Positions 33,644-44,870 of a stretch of 64,000 nucleotides of DNA are shown here, piece after piece. Within the stretch, counting starts at the first letter, position 1; every line of letters starts with the position of its first letter. The position numbers were made by a program, and so were the translations under genes. A model generated the notes under the pieces. It was not told the DNA's origin. It searched no databases and worked only from the letters and a program-made list of their open reading frames with translations. Source of the DNA: Deroplatys truncata (Eukaryota > Arthropoda > Insecta > Mantodea > Mantidae); assembly GCA_030765065.1 (NCBI GenBank), contig CM060975.1, positions 199,797,007 to 199,861,006 of the forward strand. The letters run 5' to 3'.

Positions 33644-35049
33644 TAGTAAATGTGTCCTATTTGAGAACAAACGGTATGCATTTTAGTTTTACATTATGGT
33701 GCCATTAAGAATACTTTTTCATAGAGAAACTGTGAAAAACTGGGTTTTATTTAATTACATAGTTAAACATTTATTACATCTAAGTAATGAGTTATTGCTG
33801 AAATAGCTATATATCCATATATGAATAATCTAGAATTGTGCAGTAAAACATGACGCCACTACATGCACGAGAAGGTAAACAGATACATGCACCTCCTCCT
33901 TGCTATGCATACCTGTGAAGGTCAGTAAAATGCCCCCCAAAGCTGCGGGAACAGCATAAATAGAAGCCAGTGTACCTCTTGCCTGTGTCTAAGCTCTAGA
34001 AGCTGAGCTGAGCTCAGCAGAAAAAATTTCGATTACAGTGTTTCCTTCCTTTTATGGATTAAATTTGAATCTTCGGCAAAGGCTTGAGGCATAGAAACTA
34101 ATTGATACCCGTTTTGGGTTTCTCAACAAGTTGGATACGCTTTCTAATGAGGAGATAATTGCAGCAACTTAAAACTTATGGGAAAAGAAGTTATTGAGTT
34201 CAGGGCTTATTTTCCAGAGTTTCAAAAAGATTATGGGGAAAATAAAAAGGTCATTAGTAAGGAAAGGTGGCTCCTCCTAGGAAAAAAAAGAAGTCAACGA
34301 TTGCTTTCGTAATATCGAGGTCGCTCTAACGAGGTCGCCCTAACAATTTGCCTGTCACTTATAGTCGCAAACAGGAATGGAGAAAGATCATTTTAAAAAT
34401 TGAAGCTGATCAAAATAAGCTTCGAACCTCCATGTTAAAACACAGGCGTTTTGGCTGTGCTCAGCATTTCAAGACAATTAAATTATAAATATATTATTGT
34501 TAGCATGATTAGTATGAAGTGCAAACCAATTAGCCACCGGGATTACTTGACACTTTTATTTTAAATATGATTGTTTGGAAAAATATTGCTTTGGAATTAA
34601 ATACAAGTAAAATGTGCTTTTTTGTTACATTCCTTTGTTATCTTGCATTTGCTTAACATGTTTACTTAAAATAAATTCATTATTTTTGAAATTTGAATAC
34701 AGATTTTTTGCATATGTCGGAATACAGACACGAATCTGAATGTGCTCTTTTCACACTATAGTGGGTTGTTCATAAATCGCGTTGAATACCTTAGCGATTT
34801 TCAGTTCCTTTCATTTTAATCTTATGAAATATTAATTTTTAGATACTGTAAAGTAACATTTCTACAATTTAGTAGTAAACTTTCAATGTTCTTTTATGAT
34901 TTTTAGTTAGAAAATGGCTCTAAAATGCGATTTTGTAAGTTAATTTTAAAATAAATCCACTCTCAAACCCTCGGTAGGTTCCAAATCACAGGTTTAGCCT
35001 ATGGATATACAGATCCTAAATATGGCCCTGCTTTGAGTACCTTATCTTA
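33644..35049. other. Unannotated stretch
   Basis: A short plus-strand frame around 34176-34300 reads MGKEVIEFRAYFPEFQKDYG and continues to a stop near 34310. I do not recognise it. CATAAATAG at 33955 resembles a TATA box in a moderately GC-richer patch. Confidence 0.3.
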
Positions 35050-35600
35050 TCGTCTGTCATGGAGGGGACTCGGCATCTATCCAGAGTGGATATTGTACCT
35101 ACGCTCCACGAGGGGGCGTCCCCGCGAGGAAGGATGAGGCGAGAGGAAGCACCGGGTGACCGGATCCAGGAACGACAGTACAGCAATTACAGGATCCCTA
35201 AGTTTCTAGATATAGACACCCCGGCAGATGGAAAGGCAGACCGGGGCTCCACCCCACACAATGGGGTCCAACACTCCTCAAGGAGGTTCGGATACCCCGG
35301 CAGCCGCCCAAAGCCGAGGGACGGAGAGGGTTACAAAGAGCTTTCTTTTCCCGTGCTACGCTGCACCATTGGCGACACTTCCGACCCTGAAAGAGACCAA
35401 CGGATAAAGAATGAATGAAATGATGAAGGGAACGAAATGGAAGGACAGAAAATTCGGGGGCTGAAAGAAACCATTCCAGCTTTCGCGTAACCCGGGAAAA
35501 CCACCGAAAAAAACCATGGGTCAGAGTAGATGGTCGCCAGGGATCGAACCCGGGTCCTCCCAAATGCGCTCCATCCTACTTGGTGCTTTGAGTACCCACA
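35050..35600 (-). mobile_element. tRNA-derived SINE (S1a), full length, about 550 bp
   Basis: The head is at the right: on the minus strand, GGATGGAGCGCATTTGGGAG precedes the B box CCCGGGTTCGATCCCTGG. The body runs through GGTTTTCCCGGGTTACGCG, CGAATTTTCTGTCCTTCC and GGTCTCTTTCAGGGTC, and the 3' end is GACAGACGATAAGATAAGG. It is the best reference copy for the family; the copy at 55004 matches it end to end apart from an inserted SINE. Open frames on both strands are incidental. Confidence 0.8.
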
Positions 35601-36839
35601 TTACCAACTAGTAAATGCTATTTGTTTTTATTTATTACTGATTCAACCTTTCCTTTAGTACTTACTCTTAGGGATTTCAACACTACAATCAGTTTCTAAA
35701 TAATTCCTGTTTTGGAATTTTGGAGGCAGGTAATTGTCACAGGTTTGGCTCAAGAACGGTTGATTGGGTGAAAGAGTTGTGTGAATGAAATACCTACTTT
35801 AAGATATTATTTTTCTAGTGCAAAATTTGAAGCTAATATAACACAATTCTTTCATATACTCAATATTACTCTCCCACTCTCTCTCATGGCCCTAATGAGT
35901 GTTGTTTAATGTGTATATTTGATACATAACGTATAATTCATGAAGAAAGTTTAAACAAATAAAACTGTAACTTCAAACTTTTATCCATTCGGTAGAGGAA
36001 TATTGTAAATCAGAGTTTACAGCCGTGTTATTTCTAGAAAGTACTATATTTTTCTTTAAAACTTTTCAGTTCTTTATTGAAATATCATGAAATAGTTTAG
36101 TTAATTTAATAAAATCTGATGTAAGTTTCAGCACATGACTAAATGAGTTAATTTTCCAATAAAAGAATGCGAATGCTGTTAAATAGCATTGGAAGATTTG
36201 GCTAAAAAAATACCAAACAGTTTGATGTGCAAAGAACGCACAGTAAAAACACTAGGATGCTTTCCCAAGCAGTTAATTAGTCGTAGATGGCGATCCCATC
36301 GTAAGACATATGATGATAAATTGGCTAGGTTCACCAGGTCTTGCAATTATTGCTTCTGCCAGAACCCTACAGACTGAGTTAGATGAATTACAGCAATTCG
36401 ATAAGCAAAGGGTTAGAATTATCTATTATTTATTCCATCTATAGGTTTCGTTCCATGAGCCTTTAGGAGAGAATATTTTCCGTTCTGAAAACATCAATTA
36501 CTTTCATCATTCCTTACACCAGTTGATTAAAAAATTATTTTTCGCCTCATAATTAATTATGAACCAAGGAAATTAGCATACATGTGCGTATTTATGTCAG
36601 TAAACTTTTAAAATGTTCATAAATACATTCAAGTAGCTAAATTCAGTGAATCAACCACCGTAATTTCCTACACGTTCTTGCCTGCAAACCCAACCTCCTT
36701 TACTCAGGATGCATGCGAAAATGAGGTGAATGTTTGACTGCATGGGAATTTAGAAAGTCCAGGATAGATGGAAAGGTAGAATATGAATTAAACGTAAAAC
36801 TGTTTAAAGAGTTTTCAGATTATCATTTATATATAACGT
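35601..36839. other. Unannotated AT-rich stretch
   Basis: At 36113-36145, AAAATCTGATGTAAG and CAGCACATGACT may be a scrap of an H 3' end. Nothing else recognised. Confidence 0.3.
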
Positions 36840-37022
36840 ATATCCCGAAAATGACTGAAACCAAAATATGTATATTGGAAATAAATTGTGTTTTTAAGAG
36901 ATCTATATTTATGTGTAGTGCGTTTTCGTCTATCGCTTAACGTTTACCAATATCTTCCAAAAATGCGATACGAAGATTTTCAACAAAATCCCCCACCGAA
37001 ACTAGCCTTTACATGGAACATT
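36840..37022. mobile_element. Two H fragments (- then +)
   Basis: 36870-36950 matches the minus-strand B interior (AGATCTATATTTATGTGTAG, CGTTTTCGTCTATCGCTTAACG). 36951-37022 matches the plus-strand interior (GCGATACGAAGATTTTCAAC, CTTTACATGGAACATTT). The strand switch implies an internal deletion or inversion. Confidence 0.6.
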
Positions 37023-37028
37023 TAGCCT

Positions 37029-37270
37029 TAAGATAGGAATGAATTTTTTCCCTTTTATTTAATGCACACCAGATCTATCTCGCATGACGCGACTGATGGT
37101 TGCGTCACATGAATAGGTTTAAATGTCCTCACTCTGCGGTAGCCTAGCTCATGGGCTTACTGCATTTCAGTCTAATGCAATTTAGAATGGCGTACCGTGG
37201 AAATAACATTGAATGAAACTATCTGTTGATACCGTTTATATGCATTAATTTTTACGTGCGTTTATTGCGT
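37029..37270 (+). repeat. 242-bp direct repeat, copy 1
   Basis: Begins TAAGATAGGAATGAA and ends GCGTTTATTGCGT. By eye it differs from copy 2 at about seven positions, so about 97% identical. It has no coding frame, and its ends are not TG...CA as in typical LTRs. Confidence 0.85.
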
Positions 37271-37539
37271 AACAACTCGACCACGCTAGCTTTTAACATT
37301 TTAAACGTGTATTTGAGAAATGGGCATGTACAGAAACGACAGGAAGAAATCAACACGTCTGCCCTAGACAAACCGCTTTTGTTACCGTTTTTAGGGTACT
37401 TCATGACACCATGACTTCATTACCTCATTTTATTGGGTGATAGTGTCACCTTGTAGGTGCTATCATGTCTTGTGCTGTGTATTCGTAATTATGCCTAATA
37501 ATAATATGCTCAATTATTGGATTGAATAAGTAACTTTAA

Positions 37540-37625
37540 TATTTTAATCAAAATGGTATTTTAATCAAAATTGTTAAAGCCATTTTTTAGAAAATAAAAA
37601 AATTTCTAAAAAGGCTAACGATAAC
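37540..37625 (-). mobile_element. H element fragment (interior)
   Basis: ATTTTAATCAAAATTGTTAAAGCCATTTTTTAGAAAATAAAA is the B interior in reverse, preceded by a short local duplication of ATTTTAATCAAAATGGT. Confidence 0.6.
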
Positions 37626-37906
37626 ACTAACATCTGTTTCCCAAGCCAAAGGCTCGATATGATCGTAGAGATTAAAGGGTACTACATAAATGAAACAATA
37701 AAACACAAATTTATATTGAATGTTGCATTCCAGCCTTTATAAATTATTAAAATTCCTTTCGCAGAGTAAATTGCTGGAAATTATGAAACTTTTATCAAAT
37801 ACAAGTAAAGGGAATTCTCATCTGATTAGGTCTGAACAAACCCATGTGAAAACATTAAGACAGAATTCTATCTAGCCATAAGATACCAGGAAGATGCTTC
37901 AAGGAA

Positions 37907-38148
37907 TAAGATAGGAATGAAGTTTTTTCCCTTTTATTTAATGCACACCAGATCTATCTACATGACGCGACTGATGGTTGCGTCACATAAATAGGTTTAA
38001 ATGTCCTCACTCTGCGGTAGCCTAGCTCATGGGCTTACTGAATTTCAGTCTAATGCAATTTAGAATGGCGTACCGTGGAAATAACATTGAATGAAACTAT
38101 CTGTTGATACCGTTTATATGCGTTAATTTTTGCGTGCGTTTATTGCGT
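37907..38148 (+). repeat. 242-bp direct repeat, copy 2
   Basis: Same length as copy 1; the spacer between the two is 636 bp. Differences include CGCATGACG/ACATGACG and single substitutions. Confidence 0.85.
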
Positions 38149-38369
38149 TAAGTCTTGCTCGTACGGATCGCATGTAGACCGTCACTTTCAATTAATACAG
38201 AAATCCGTAGTGTTATTATTCCTAAGAAATCCACAATTTAAAGATTGTTAGAAGAGTTTAAAGTAGTAAAGTTGTAACCCAGGAAAAATTAGGCGAGATA
38301 GGGGCTTAATTGGAAAGAATTATAAGAAAATCGTTACTTCGCTTTACAACATTACCTGTTTTTGATAAC

Positions 38370-38560
38370 AGAATAATTGACTGGTCTTTTCGCTCCCCAG
38401 GTCTAAATTCATGTGATTATCATCTATGGGGAATGCTTGCGTTTTACAATATTTGAGCTACAGAAATTCTTCGGCCGCTCAGCGATCTATTCAAGAAATG
38501 CCAGATATGTTTAGATACAGAGGAGCATCTTGCATAATGAAAGGTAAGCGGGACATACTC
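38370..38560 (+). pseudogene. IS630/Tc1-like transposase fragment (third catalytic block)
   Basis: The frame at 38384 reads WSFRSPGLNSCDYHLWGML, equivalent to the WPxRSPDLxxCDYFLWGxLK block around the third acidic residue. A shifted frame downstream may continue the C-terminal helix region. Stops are frequent. Nothing of the first two catalytic blocks is visible upstream. Confidence 0.6.
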
Positions 38561-38908
38561 ATGATATTATTTCACATCCTTAGCATTATCTAGGGCAGAA
38601 ACGACAGGCAGGTTCGCCGCTGCTGGAGGAATGGATTCGTATGGCAATGCCGTTGAAACGGCGAGCTGTTGGAAGCGTCATTGAAGAGAAAACCGGCATA
38701 GTGTTTTAAGTCTATAGTACTTGTTTGATATCATTTCTCACTCAACAATAACACTGTCAGAGAGATTAAATAATAAGGCGGTATTCTTCTTGATTTTACG
38801 AGCGTGAACAAATGTTTATACTACGAGGATTTTTCATAGTTTTGTTATTTCTACGGAAGTTATGACAGTGATAAAAAATAGTATATTGTAATACAAGTGT
38901 GGTGAGTA

Positions 38909-39339
38909 TGCACAGTTGGGTGCAAAAATACATGCCGATATGAGGAACTGCGGTTTAAGTTGGCAATCAATAATTAACACGACTTTGTCGCGCCTTCCAT
39001 CCCTCATCCGGTTACAGAGGTTAATGCTTGAATGCCGAACCAATAAGAGCCGGACTCTAAGGGGCTAGTATGGACACTCTTTGGGAGGCATATTGTTTCA
39101 ACCATTCAGGTGATATATACGGATTCTCCACCCCTTTCATCGCCCAGCTAGGCCTGACCTTTCTTCATAGGGTAATTCTAGCGTATCGAACTTCAGCTAA
39201 AACCAATTAGAGGATAGCTCACCTAAGGCAGGCGCGGAACACAAATGATGAGGGGCTTCTGCCAACATTCAAGAATGGAAAACTCTAAATGTAACAAAAA
39301 CCATCTGCACGTTTTATTGTTTTTTTTCACTCGATTGTA
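38909..39339 (+). mobile_element. Tc1/mariner-like MITE, copy 2
   Basis: 431 bp with terminal inverted repeats TGCACAGTTGGGTGCAAAAA and TTTTTTCACTCGATTGTA (15 of 20 positions complementary). It is the reverse of copy 1. The open frames inside it are incidental. Confidence 0.7.
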
Positions 39340-40020
39340 CATGTTCGCAGAACGAGGAAGAACTTTTAAAATAAAATGTGTACTGCACACTATTTTTACG
39401 ACGATAATGAATAATAGAAATATTTACAGAAAATAAAATAATTATATCAGCTGTTCAAAAGCAGTATCAAGGCCGCTTCGCGTTAATCTCTACGAACTGG
39501 TGATCAATTAGTCACGCCTGGTAGTGTTGACCAAGCCAGTCAACAACTGAAGGTGACATGGTTGCTGGGGTCTAAAGAGTTACTTTTAAATGCTGCATGA
39601 ATTAAATCGCAATAAATGTTAACAAATTAAGGGAAATAAGACGGTAAGATTTAAATGGTAAAATTTAACTATTAAATATGATTAAATTGCATGTCTGCAA
39701 CAATAAATATACATATCACTGGTTGGAGAATTAAATATATTTTACTAACATATGCGATAAAAATGCATGAATATTAACATCCCATAACATGAGCGGAAAG
39801 TGGATAAAAAGACTATCGTCGAAAAACACTAAAAATACAAATGCTATAAACAGGACAAGTGTTGTCCAGCATGTGGTAACCATATGAAACTAAGGGTTCA
39901 TTTGGTACGGCCAGTTAGAATCCGTACATTTATCAAAGCTGTATTGGATTTGTTAACCAAACGAAGAACAGAGACGCAAAAGAAAGCACGAGTTTTATTT
40001 TTCTAACCACTCTTCGGGAA
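39340..40020. other. Unannotated AT-rich stretch
   Basis: No element or coding signal recognised. Confidence 0.35.
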
Positions 40021-40148
40021 GCATAAAGAATAGCTCGTCCTTTTTGCAAAAGGATTTACTTGCGTGCAGCAGCAAGAGGTTTGGTATCTTCTCCAAGCTG
40101 TAGAGGGGAGAGCGGGAGGGCGGCCAGGGCACATTTTCAAGTCAAATT

Positions 40149-40349
40149 AACCCCAGCTTTTGAGGTTTCTCAAACCGTTTGAAGTTTGCAATGCAGTCGA
40201 TTATAGCTTTGTGCAAGGGAGATTCCTTGCTCTTGCTGCGTAAGTCAAAGCATAGCCCAGAGCCACAATCATTTACATGAAGACAAGATCTACAGCTGGC
40301 CCACAGTGCTGTAGCTTTCTCTCCAACTTCACCCTTTGCAAGAAATATA
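40149..40349 (-). other. Unidentified cysteine-rich open segment
   Basis: On the minus strand, about 67 codons run without a stop to a TGA near 40146. Residues include ALWASCRSCLHVNDCGSGLC and KESPLHKAIIDCIANFKRFE. The C-X2-C...C...C spacing could be a small zinc-binding region. GC content is higher than in the flanks. Upstream, TTTCTTGCAAAG could act as a splice acceptor, so this may be an exon or a transposon relic. I do not recognise the family. Confidence 0.35.
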
Positions 40350-40641
40350 TGTATGTATATCAGCGAGCCACTGTTTTCTTTTGGGACCTCCTACGCTGTC
40401 TTTGGAAATATTTCCACTGCGTTCTTTACACAATGTTGTTTGGTCGCTAGGAACTATCGCTTTCACTCTCGCTATGTGAAATTTGATAAAAATGTGCAAA
40501 TGTTCAATTTGTTTAATTGTTGCATTATTATTATATTCATACCTTATACTTCGATCCTACGTAATTGTTTTAATACAAACAATTTAAAGCTACAAATAAT
40601 TGATAGGTAAAGCAACGCATTTAACATTAAATTCCATTTTT

Positions 40642-42025
40642 ACTTTTCTACTACGTATAGTAAGTAGGGGAAGAATTTTAATCTCACCCGAAAATTTGGT
40701 ATCGAGGTTTCATCGGAAATATGTATTTTGAGCTCCCCTGAGTAAACTTTTTTTTTTTACTTTCTCTATTACGCATAATAAGTAAGGGAGGTATTGTATT
40801 CTACCCAAAAATTCTTTATCGCGATTTCAACGGAAATACATGTTTTGAGGCCCCCTGAATCCAAAATCTGTCTGTGTGTCTTTGAACAGCATAACCCAAA
40901 ATCTAAAAGTCGGATCAACACCAAACTTGGTATTTAAGTTTAGTACCTTCCTAAGATGTGACACAAGATTTTCAAGAAAATTCCCCCACCGCAGACTACC
41001 CTTTACATGAAAGATTTTTCGAAAATGTTTATTTTTTTAAAAATAGCTCTAATGATTTGGATTAAAACATCATATATTAAAAATATTTACCTGACAAATA
41101 AAACTTTTATCTTGAATTTTCTGGGAATAGCCTGTTAAATCCACTTATTTGGAAGGAATTTTGTATAATCTTGTATAACTGGTAAACGTTAAGCGACAGA
41201 CAAAAACGTACTACAAAAAAAAATGCAGACCTCCTTAAAATACACACAATTTATTTAAAACAATTGTTTGTGGTTTAAATCGTTTCTGAGATATCCGTTA
41301 TTAAAAGCTCCAATTGCTCACTTCTTGGTCATTCTCTTAAAGTCCTTTTCAAATTCAATGTTTTCTCGCGCTTGCGTGGAAACAGTATGGAAGTTTAAGG
41401 CTAGTATATAGCGCCCAGGTCTTAAACATTTGACTGTCGCTGTTTCCTTTGTATCTATAACGAAATGTGTAATATAGCTATTTCTGAAAAGGTTTATTTG
41501 GATTAAAATGTAGTCGATAGAAAAGTTAGCTTGCATATTAATAATTTGTATACCCACTAAGAAACGATAGAAAAAGTCGATTTTTAGAAAAAAAAATCCC
41601 TTGTTTTTGTGTGTGTATCTCTCTATATATGTGTGTATGTGTGTGTTTGTGAATAGCATAATTCAAAAACGAAAAATCGGATAAATAATAAATTTGGCAT
41701 TTAAGCACCTTCCAAAAATGTTAAAGAAAATCCCCTACCCCAAATACCCTTTACATGGAATGCTTTTCTAAATTTTCGATTTTCTCAAAAATGCTTTAAC
41801 GGATTTGATTAAAATACTCTGTATTCAAAATATTAAATGACCAATAAAATTTATGTTTGAATTTTCTGGGAATAGCCTGTGAAGTTCTCTTTATTCGAAA
41901 GGAATTTCGTAGGATCTTGTGTAACTAGTAAATGTTAAGCGATAGACGAAAACGCACTATACAAGAAATGTGATCTGTTTAAAACACGCAATTTACGTTT
42001 AATAACTTTCTTGTGTCATAAGCCA
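40642..42025 (+). mobile_element. H element 22, split by H23
   Basis: 5' block at 40642-40752, then the remainder from 41586 to about 42025, with a GT-rich tract at 41605-41650. The 3' third and hairpin are missing. Confidence 0.8.
40759..41585 (+). mobile_element. H element 23 (B subfamily), near-complete, nested in H22
   Basis: Starts ACTTTCTCTATTACGCATAA. The 3' end has lost the hairpin: ATAGAAAAAGTC is followed directly by GATTTTT. The insertion point is the A/T tract closing the 5' block of the host copy. Confidence 0.85.
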
Positions 42026-42027
42026 TT

Positions 42028-42476
42028 AGCTGTACTGTAAGCCATAACTAACCGTTTGTCTGAGTTGCAGTTTGGATTGATGTCAGAGCGCTTATCATAT
42101 CATATTGTGAAGTAGTAAGTACATTATTCTTACGAAATTTCGGGGATAAAACTGCAAAATTCTTGAGTAAACTTGTAAAAAATGCAGAAGTAAAGGCCGC
42201 ATTTAATTTGATTTTACTTAAAACAGCTTTAAGAAATGTATATTACCTCCAGTGTGATTGAAGACTAATTTGCCAATGCCATATTTTCTATATCATTGTG
42301 TTAACGGAAATAGAATGTGTTATTTAGACAGTGTTTATTTAAGGCACATTGTCAACCCCTGTTTATAAAAGCATCACAGCAACAAAACGAACATTACAAA
42401 CTCATATGGCTTCGTAATTAACTGCTTTTTCAATCTATAAATTTCATTTTCTTTCGGAATAACAATAATAAGTATC
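42028..42476. other. Unannotated stretch
   Basis: No element recognised. Confidence 0.35.
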
Positions 42477-42645
42477 ACTACTGCTAGTCTGATGGCTAAC
42501 ATGTTAGCTTCCAAATCCATAGGTCTCGTGTTCAATTCCCGCCTGGAGGATGACAATTTGCCTTTAGCCAGGATTATTCCCGGTCCTTCCTAAAGTCTTC
42601 AAGTATGAGTGAGAGTGTAACTGAGTGTGTGAACTTAATGTTTAA
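42477..42645 (+). mobile_element. tRNA-derived SINE (S2-like)
   Basis: ACTAGTCTGATGGCTAACATG head, B box GGTCTCGTGTTCAATTCCCG, then GGAGGATGACAATTTGCC and a TGAGAGTGTAACTGAGTGTG tail. Same subfamily as the minus-strand fragment at 9385. Confidence 0.7.
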
Positions 42646-42851
42646 CAAGAAAAACCAATATAATAGTTTCGTCAGATATTGTTTACCAAATATTGTATCT
42701 TTTGAGAATGCTGAGAACTGTATGATGTTACTTTAAACACCTCCAATAACCTTTATTTCTCCTGAGGAGAAATTAGTTGATAAAAACCTACCGATTATGC
42801 TAGCTGCCGTATTTTTACATGTTTCTCTCAAATTCATCTATGTGTGCTTAT

Positions 42852-43692
42852 AAAAATCTGGTGAGATGCATTCACATGACTTTCTCTAACCTATGTCGTT
42901 TATTGTGGGTATAGAAATTATTCTTAGTCAAGCTTATATTTCTATCCACTGCATTTTAATCCAAATAATACCAGAAATAGTTGCATTACACATTCGTTAT
43001 AGATACAAAGAGAGCAGCGACAGTCAAGGGTTTAAGAACAGGGCGCTGTATGGTGGCCTTAAAATTCCATACTTTTCCCATGCAATCGCGAGAAAGGGCT
43101 TTACGAGAATGTCCAAGAAATGAGCAACTCGAACCTTTAATAACGGATATCTCAGCAACGGCTTATACTACAAAAAACAATTTATTTAAAATAAATTGTG
43201 TTTTAAAGAGATCTACATTTTTTGTGTAGTACGTTTTCGTCTATCGCATAACGATCATACAAAATTCTTTCCGAATGAAGAGATCTTCATGGGCCATTCC
43301 CCGAAAATTCACGCTATATACCTTATTTGTCATGTAAATATCTTTCGTATATGGTACTTTAATAAAAATCGTTACAGGCATTTTTTAGAAAATCAAAAAT
43401 TTCAAAAAAATTTCCAGGTAAAGGGTAGTTTGAGATCGGGAATTTTGTTGAAAATCTTCGTATCGCATCTTTGTATGATATTGGACTTAAATACCAAGTT
43501 TGGTATTTATCCGACTTTTCGTTTTCGAGTTATGGTGTTTATAGACACACACACACACACACACACACACACAAGGAAAAATGCTTTATTTGGATTCAGA
43601 GAGCCTCAAAATATGTATTTCCGGCGAAATCTCGTTATGGATTTTTTGGGTGGAATGCAATACTTCTTTTGCTTAGTTTAAGTAGTAGGGGA
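42852..43692 (-). mobile_element. H element 24 (B subfamily), complete
   Basis: About 840 bp, uninterrupted. 3' end AAAAATCTGGTGAGATGC, CA tract 43544-43573 (about 15 repeats, the longest pure one here), 5' block ending in a degenerate AAGTAGTAGGGGAAG. A 161-codon frame through it is fortuitous, since decayed family copies do not keep it. Confidence 0.9.
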
Positions 43693-44620
43693 AGAAAAAG
43701 ACTCTCAATTTCAAAGAGACAGTGTTATTTCAGAAAATGAATGATCCTTTCACATAAGGCTGTGGATAATCCTTGGATTACATAGATGCGATTAACTAGG
43801 AGTGGTTGACACAGCCTGTATATTAACCTATATTTTTGAGATGAATAATTAAACATCAACTACATCAGTGTTACATTTCACGTAACGCGCATGGAAAATG
43901 GATGAATCTTTCCATTCTCTTGATTCCCTGCAGAAGTTACTTTGCCGAAGGAAAGAGAGTGAGATGTTCCTGAGAAGAATCGATGTTGGTCCAGATGCTG
44001 GGTCATCCATCCTCGGCCCGCTGACAAGGGATTACCTTCATGGTCTCCGTGCAACAGTCCCGCAAGTCACACATTGCTCCCTGTTGGTCCCTTGCGGAGG
44101 TACATTCAACTTTCTGTGCTCTGATTTTTCGTCTAGCCATAAAGCAAATTTGTGACAGTACAAATAAAATTATCATGCAATAGGTATTTCGGCCAGATAA
44201 AATCAGCAATCGGAGAATTAAAAAAGGAAAGAAAGAAGGAAAACGTTAATTTCATCTTTCTCTCCTTGATATGCACGTTTAAAGCGTGCACATTTTCTGT
44301 TTGTAAGTTAAACAGCTTATACATTATGATACTTTTTAAACAAAAATTTCAAAGGTTTCACAAAAATCGCTCTCATGATAAATTTTCAATTTTTGCTATG
44401 AAACTTAATGTATTTCATTCGTGATTATGTAACTAAAGAAACGACGATTTTTCTCAATGTTAAGCGAGTGCCAATCAAAAGAAGTTGTTATTGTGCATCC
44501 TGTGATTGTTCAAAACGAACTATGTAATACAAAGTCTCGCCAACTGTTAGGAGAGAGGTATTATTTTATTTTTGAGTGCTCGAAAATTAAAACCTGCAGG
44601 AATTTACTCGGCTAAAGGAA
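43693..44620. other. Mostly unannotated; one anonymous ORF at 43898-44155
   Basis: The 85-codon plus-strand frame begins MDESFHSLDSLQKLL and has normal-looking composition and higher GC than its flanks. I see no domain. It might be an exon or transposon relic. Confidence 0.25.
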
Positions 44621-44624
44621 GCGT

Positions 44625-44870
44625 ACAGTCGTAAAGTAATGAACCAAATAAATATGAGAAAATGGTGTGAAATGTACAAAAATGGACGGGTAATATGACG
44701 AAACTCTACCCGAACATCTGTCACTCATCACAGATGATTTGTTAAATAAGAGAACAATAAAATCTTACAAGACAGACGCCAAACTCTAGGCGAATTACAG
44801 ATTTCCTTCCCAAGCATTCCTCGTTGTTTGGTTGGTGAAATTGTGTCCGAACATCTTGGCTTAATGGTCT
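44625..44870 (+). pseudogene. Mariner-type transposase, N-terminal helix-turn-helix fragment
   Basis: RKVMNQINMRKWCEMYKNGR, then a disrupted region with LSLITDDLLNK, then RRQTLGELQISFPSIPRCLV and GEIVSEHLG in another frame. This order (WCxMxxxGR, PSxITDDLLxK, RRxTxxELxxxFPxIxRxxxxEIVxExLG) matches the DNA-binding region of mariner-like and SETMAR-related transposases. At least two frameshifts. The catalytic domain is absent. Confidence 0.65.

Noticed and set aside
37029-38148. LTR retrotransposon bounded by the 242-bp repeats
   Set aside because: Ends are not TG...CA, and no primer-binding site, polypurine tract or coding sequence was seen; left as an unexplained direct repeat.
43196-43681. 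161-codon open frame
   Set aside because: It lies wholly inside an H-B copy and is not preserved in other copies; a chance frame through a GT/CA tract.
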